This document shows positions 61,642 to 64,000 of a stretch of 64,000 bases of DNA, piece after piece. The notes under the pieces are model-generated. The model saw only the letters and a list, made by a program, of their open reading frames with translations. It was not told the DNA's origin and did not search any database. The position numbers and the translations under genes were made by a program. The stretch's first letter is position 1, and every line of letters begins with the position of its first letter. Location: assembly GCA_963836425.1 (NCBI GenBank), contig CAWIJJ010000013.1, forward strand, positions 62,001 through 126,000. The letters run 5' to 3'. Origin of the DNA: CAWIJJ01 sp963836425. GTDB lineage: Bacteria; Acidobacteriota; Terriglobia; Bryobacterales; Bryobacteraceae.

Positions 61642-62092
61642 AGATCGCGGGCGAAGCGACGGTGCCGGCGGTGCGCGAGCGCGCCTACAACTGCTTCGGG
61701 ACCCGGAGGTGCTCGCACGCTGCATGCCCGGCTGCGAGCGGCTGGACCTGATCGGGGAGAAAGAATATGCGATGCGGATGAAGATGATCCTGGGCAGTAT
61801 GTCGGGACTGTTCGAGGGAAGAGTGCGCATCGCCGAGGAGAATCCGGTGGACAGTTTTCGCCTGCTGGTGGAGGGCAAGGGCAAGATCGGATTCATGAAG
61901 GGCGAGGGGCTAATTTCGCTCCTGCCGCTCGACGGTTCCACGGCGGTCCACTACGAGGGCGATGTCACCGTGGGCGGCACGATTGCGGCAGTGGGACAGC
62001 GGCTGATCGATACCACCGCAAGAATGCTGATCAAGCGGTTCTTCGCCAAGCTGTCGGCTGAGGCCGCACAGGGCGCGCTCGGCGCCGGGTGA
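61638..62092 (+). pseudogene. coxG: CoxG-like SRPBCC protein with a one-base deletion
   Basis: GTG at 61638 opens KIAGEATVPAVRERAYNC, then near 61694-61700 a base is missing; restoring one C in TTCGGGACC gives F-R-D-P-E-V-L, then ARCMPGCERLDLIGEKEY and FEGRVRIAEENPVDSF to the end. CoxG proteins (SRPBCC fold) accompany CO-dehydrogenase-like operons and help anchor or mature the enzyme; here the C-terminal tail is short and soluble, without a membrane helix. About 151 residues if repaired. Confidence 0.8.
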
Positions 62093-62161
62093 GGGCCGCG
62101 CCGCGAATGGTATCGTGTCGGTAGAGGGAAGGCCGCCAACACCCTCTCCATCGAGACTCGC

Positions 62162-64000
<1,839 letters not shown>

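Overview
The window reads as chromosomal DNA of a GC-rich Gram-negative soil bacterium, most likely an acidobacterium of the Bryobacterales/Solibacter group. Grounds: a secreted protein ending in the Solibacter-type C-terminal domain (TIGR03437), a long duplicated orphan MacB/FtsX permease (ADOP type), an ECF sigma factor coupled to a TPR Ser/Thr kinase, a 1222-residue Oar-like TonB receptor with a carboxypeptidase-regulatory N-terminus, and lpxA/lpxD (outer membrane). No rRNA, tRNA, CRISPR array or intact insertion sequence was found.

Layout. 0-6.3 kb: membrane-anchored Ser/Thr kinase with its sigma factor, a small secreted protein, a TetR regulator divergent from a beta-lactamase-like serine hydrolase. 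6.3-12.3 kb: Tat-exported sulfatase, a frameshifted cyclase-fold protein, ADOP permease. 12.3-14.0 kb: a two-gene unit of a TIR-Macro fusion protein and a DUF1810 protein, the best candidate for an undescribed NAD-signal immune system. 14-17.3 kb: glycoamylase/GH144-like enzyme, RraA-like protein, two small proteins, one unknown. 17.5-23.9 kb: five-gene bidirectional [NiFe] hydrogenase operon (hoxE, a hoxF-gltD fusion, hoxU, hoxY, hoxH). 23.9-28.4 kb: frameshifted beta-helix protein, hybrid histidine kinase, and a decayed partial copy of the beta-helix gene. 28.6-32.1 kb: IPT-repeat surface protein. 32.5-33.7 kb: scar with a broken integrase and a truncated MazF toxin. 33.7-42.5 kb: VOC protein, AraC regulator, DNA alkylation repair, methyltransferase, exporter, PLP dehydratase, GGDEF response regulator, orphan DHp protein, MobB-like P-loop protein, lpxD and lpxA. 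42.7-52 kb: proton-pumping pyrophosphatase, acyl-CoA ligase, lactate permease, membrane protein, molybdate uptake (broken modA, modBC fusion). 52-64 kb: TonB receptor, bacterioferritin-like protein, POT transporter, a form II CO-dehydrogenase-like operon (coxSLMG, last two frameshifted), and a YjhG/YagF-type xylonate dehydratase cut by the window end.

Themes. Energy: hydrogenase, pyrophosphatase and lactate/acyl-CoA genes suggest flexible redox metabolism. Molybdenum: the ABC importer, a MobB-like protein and a Mo hydroxylase lie within 22 kb. Polymer and sugar use: sulfatase, beta-helix, glucanase-like enzyme, xylonate dehydratase. Two divergent gene pairs (lpxD/lpxA; alkylation repair/methyltransferase) share near-palindromic -10 elements, and the TIR-Macro gene has a TATAAT exactly placed for a leaderless transcript. 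Five otherwise intact genes carry single frameshifts, so either several are recent pseudogenes or the assembly has indel errors.
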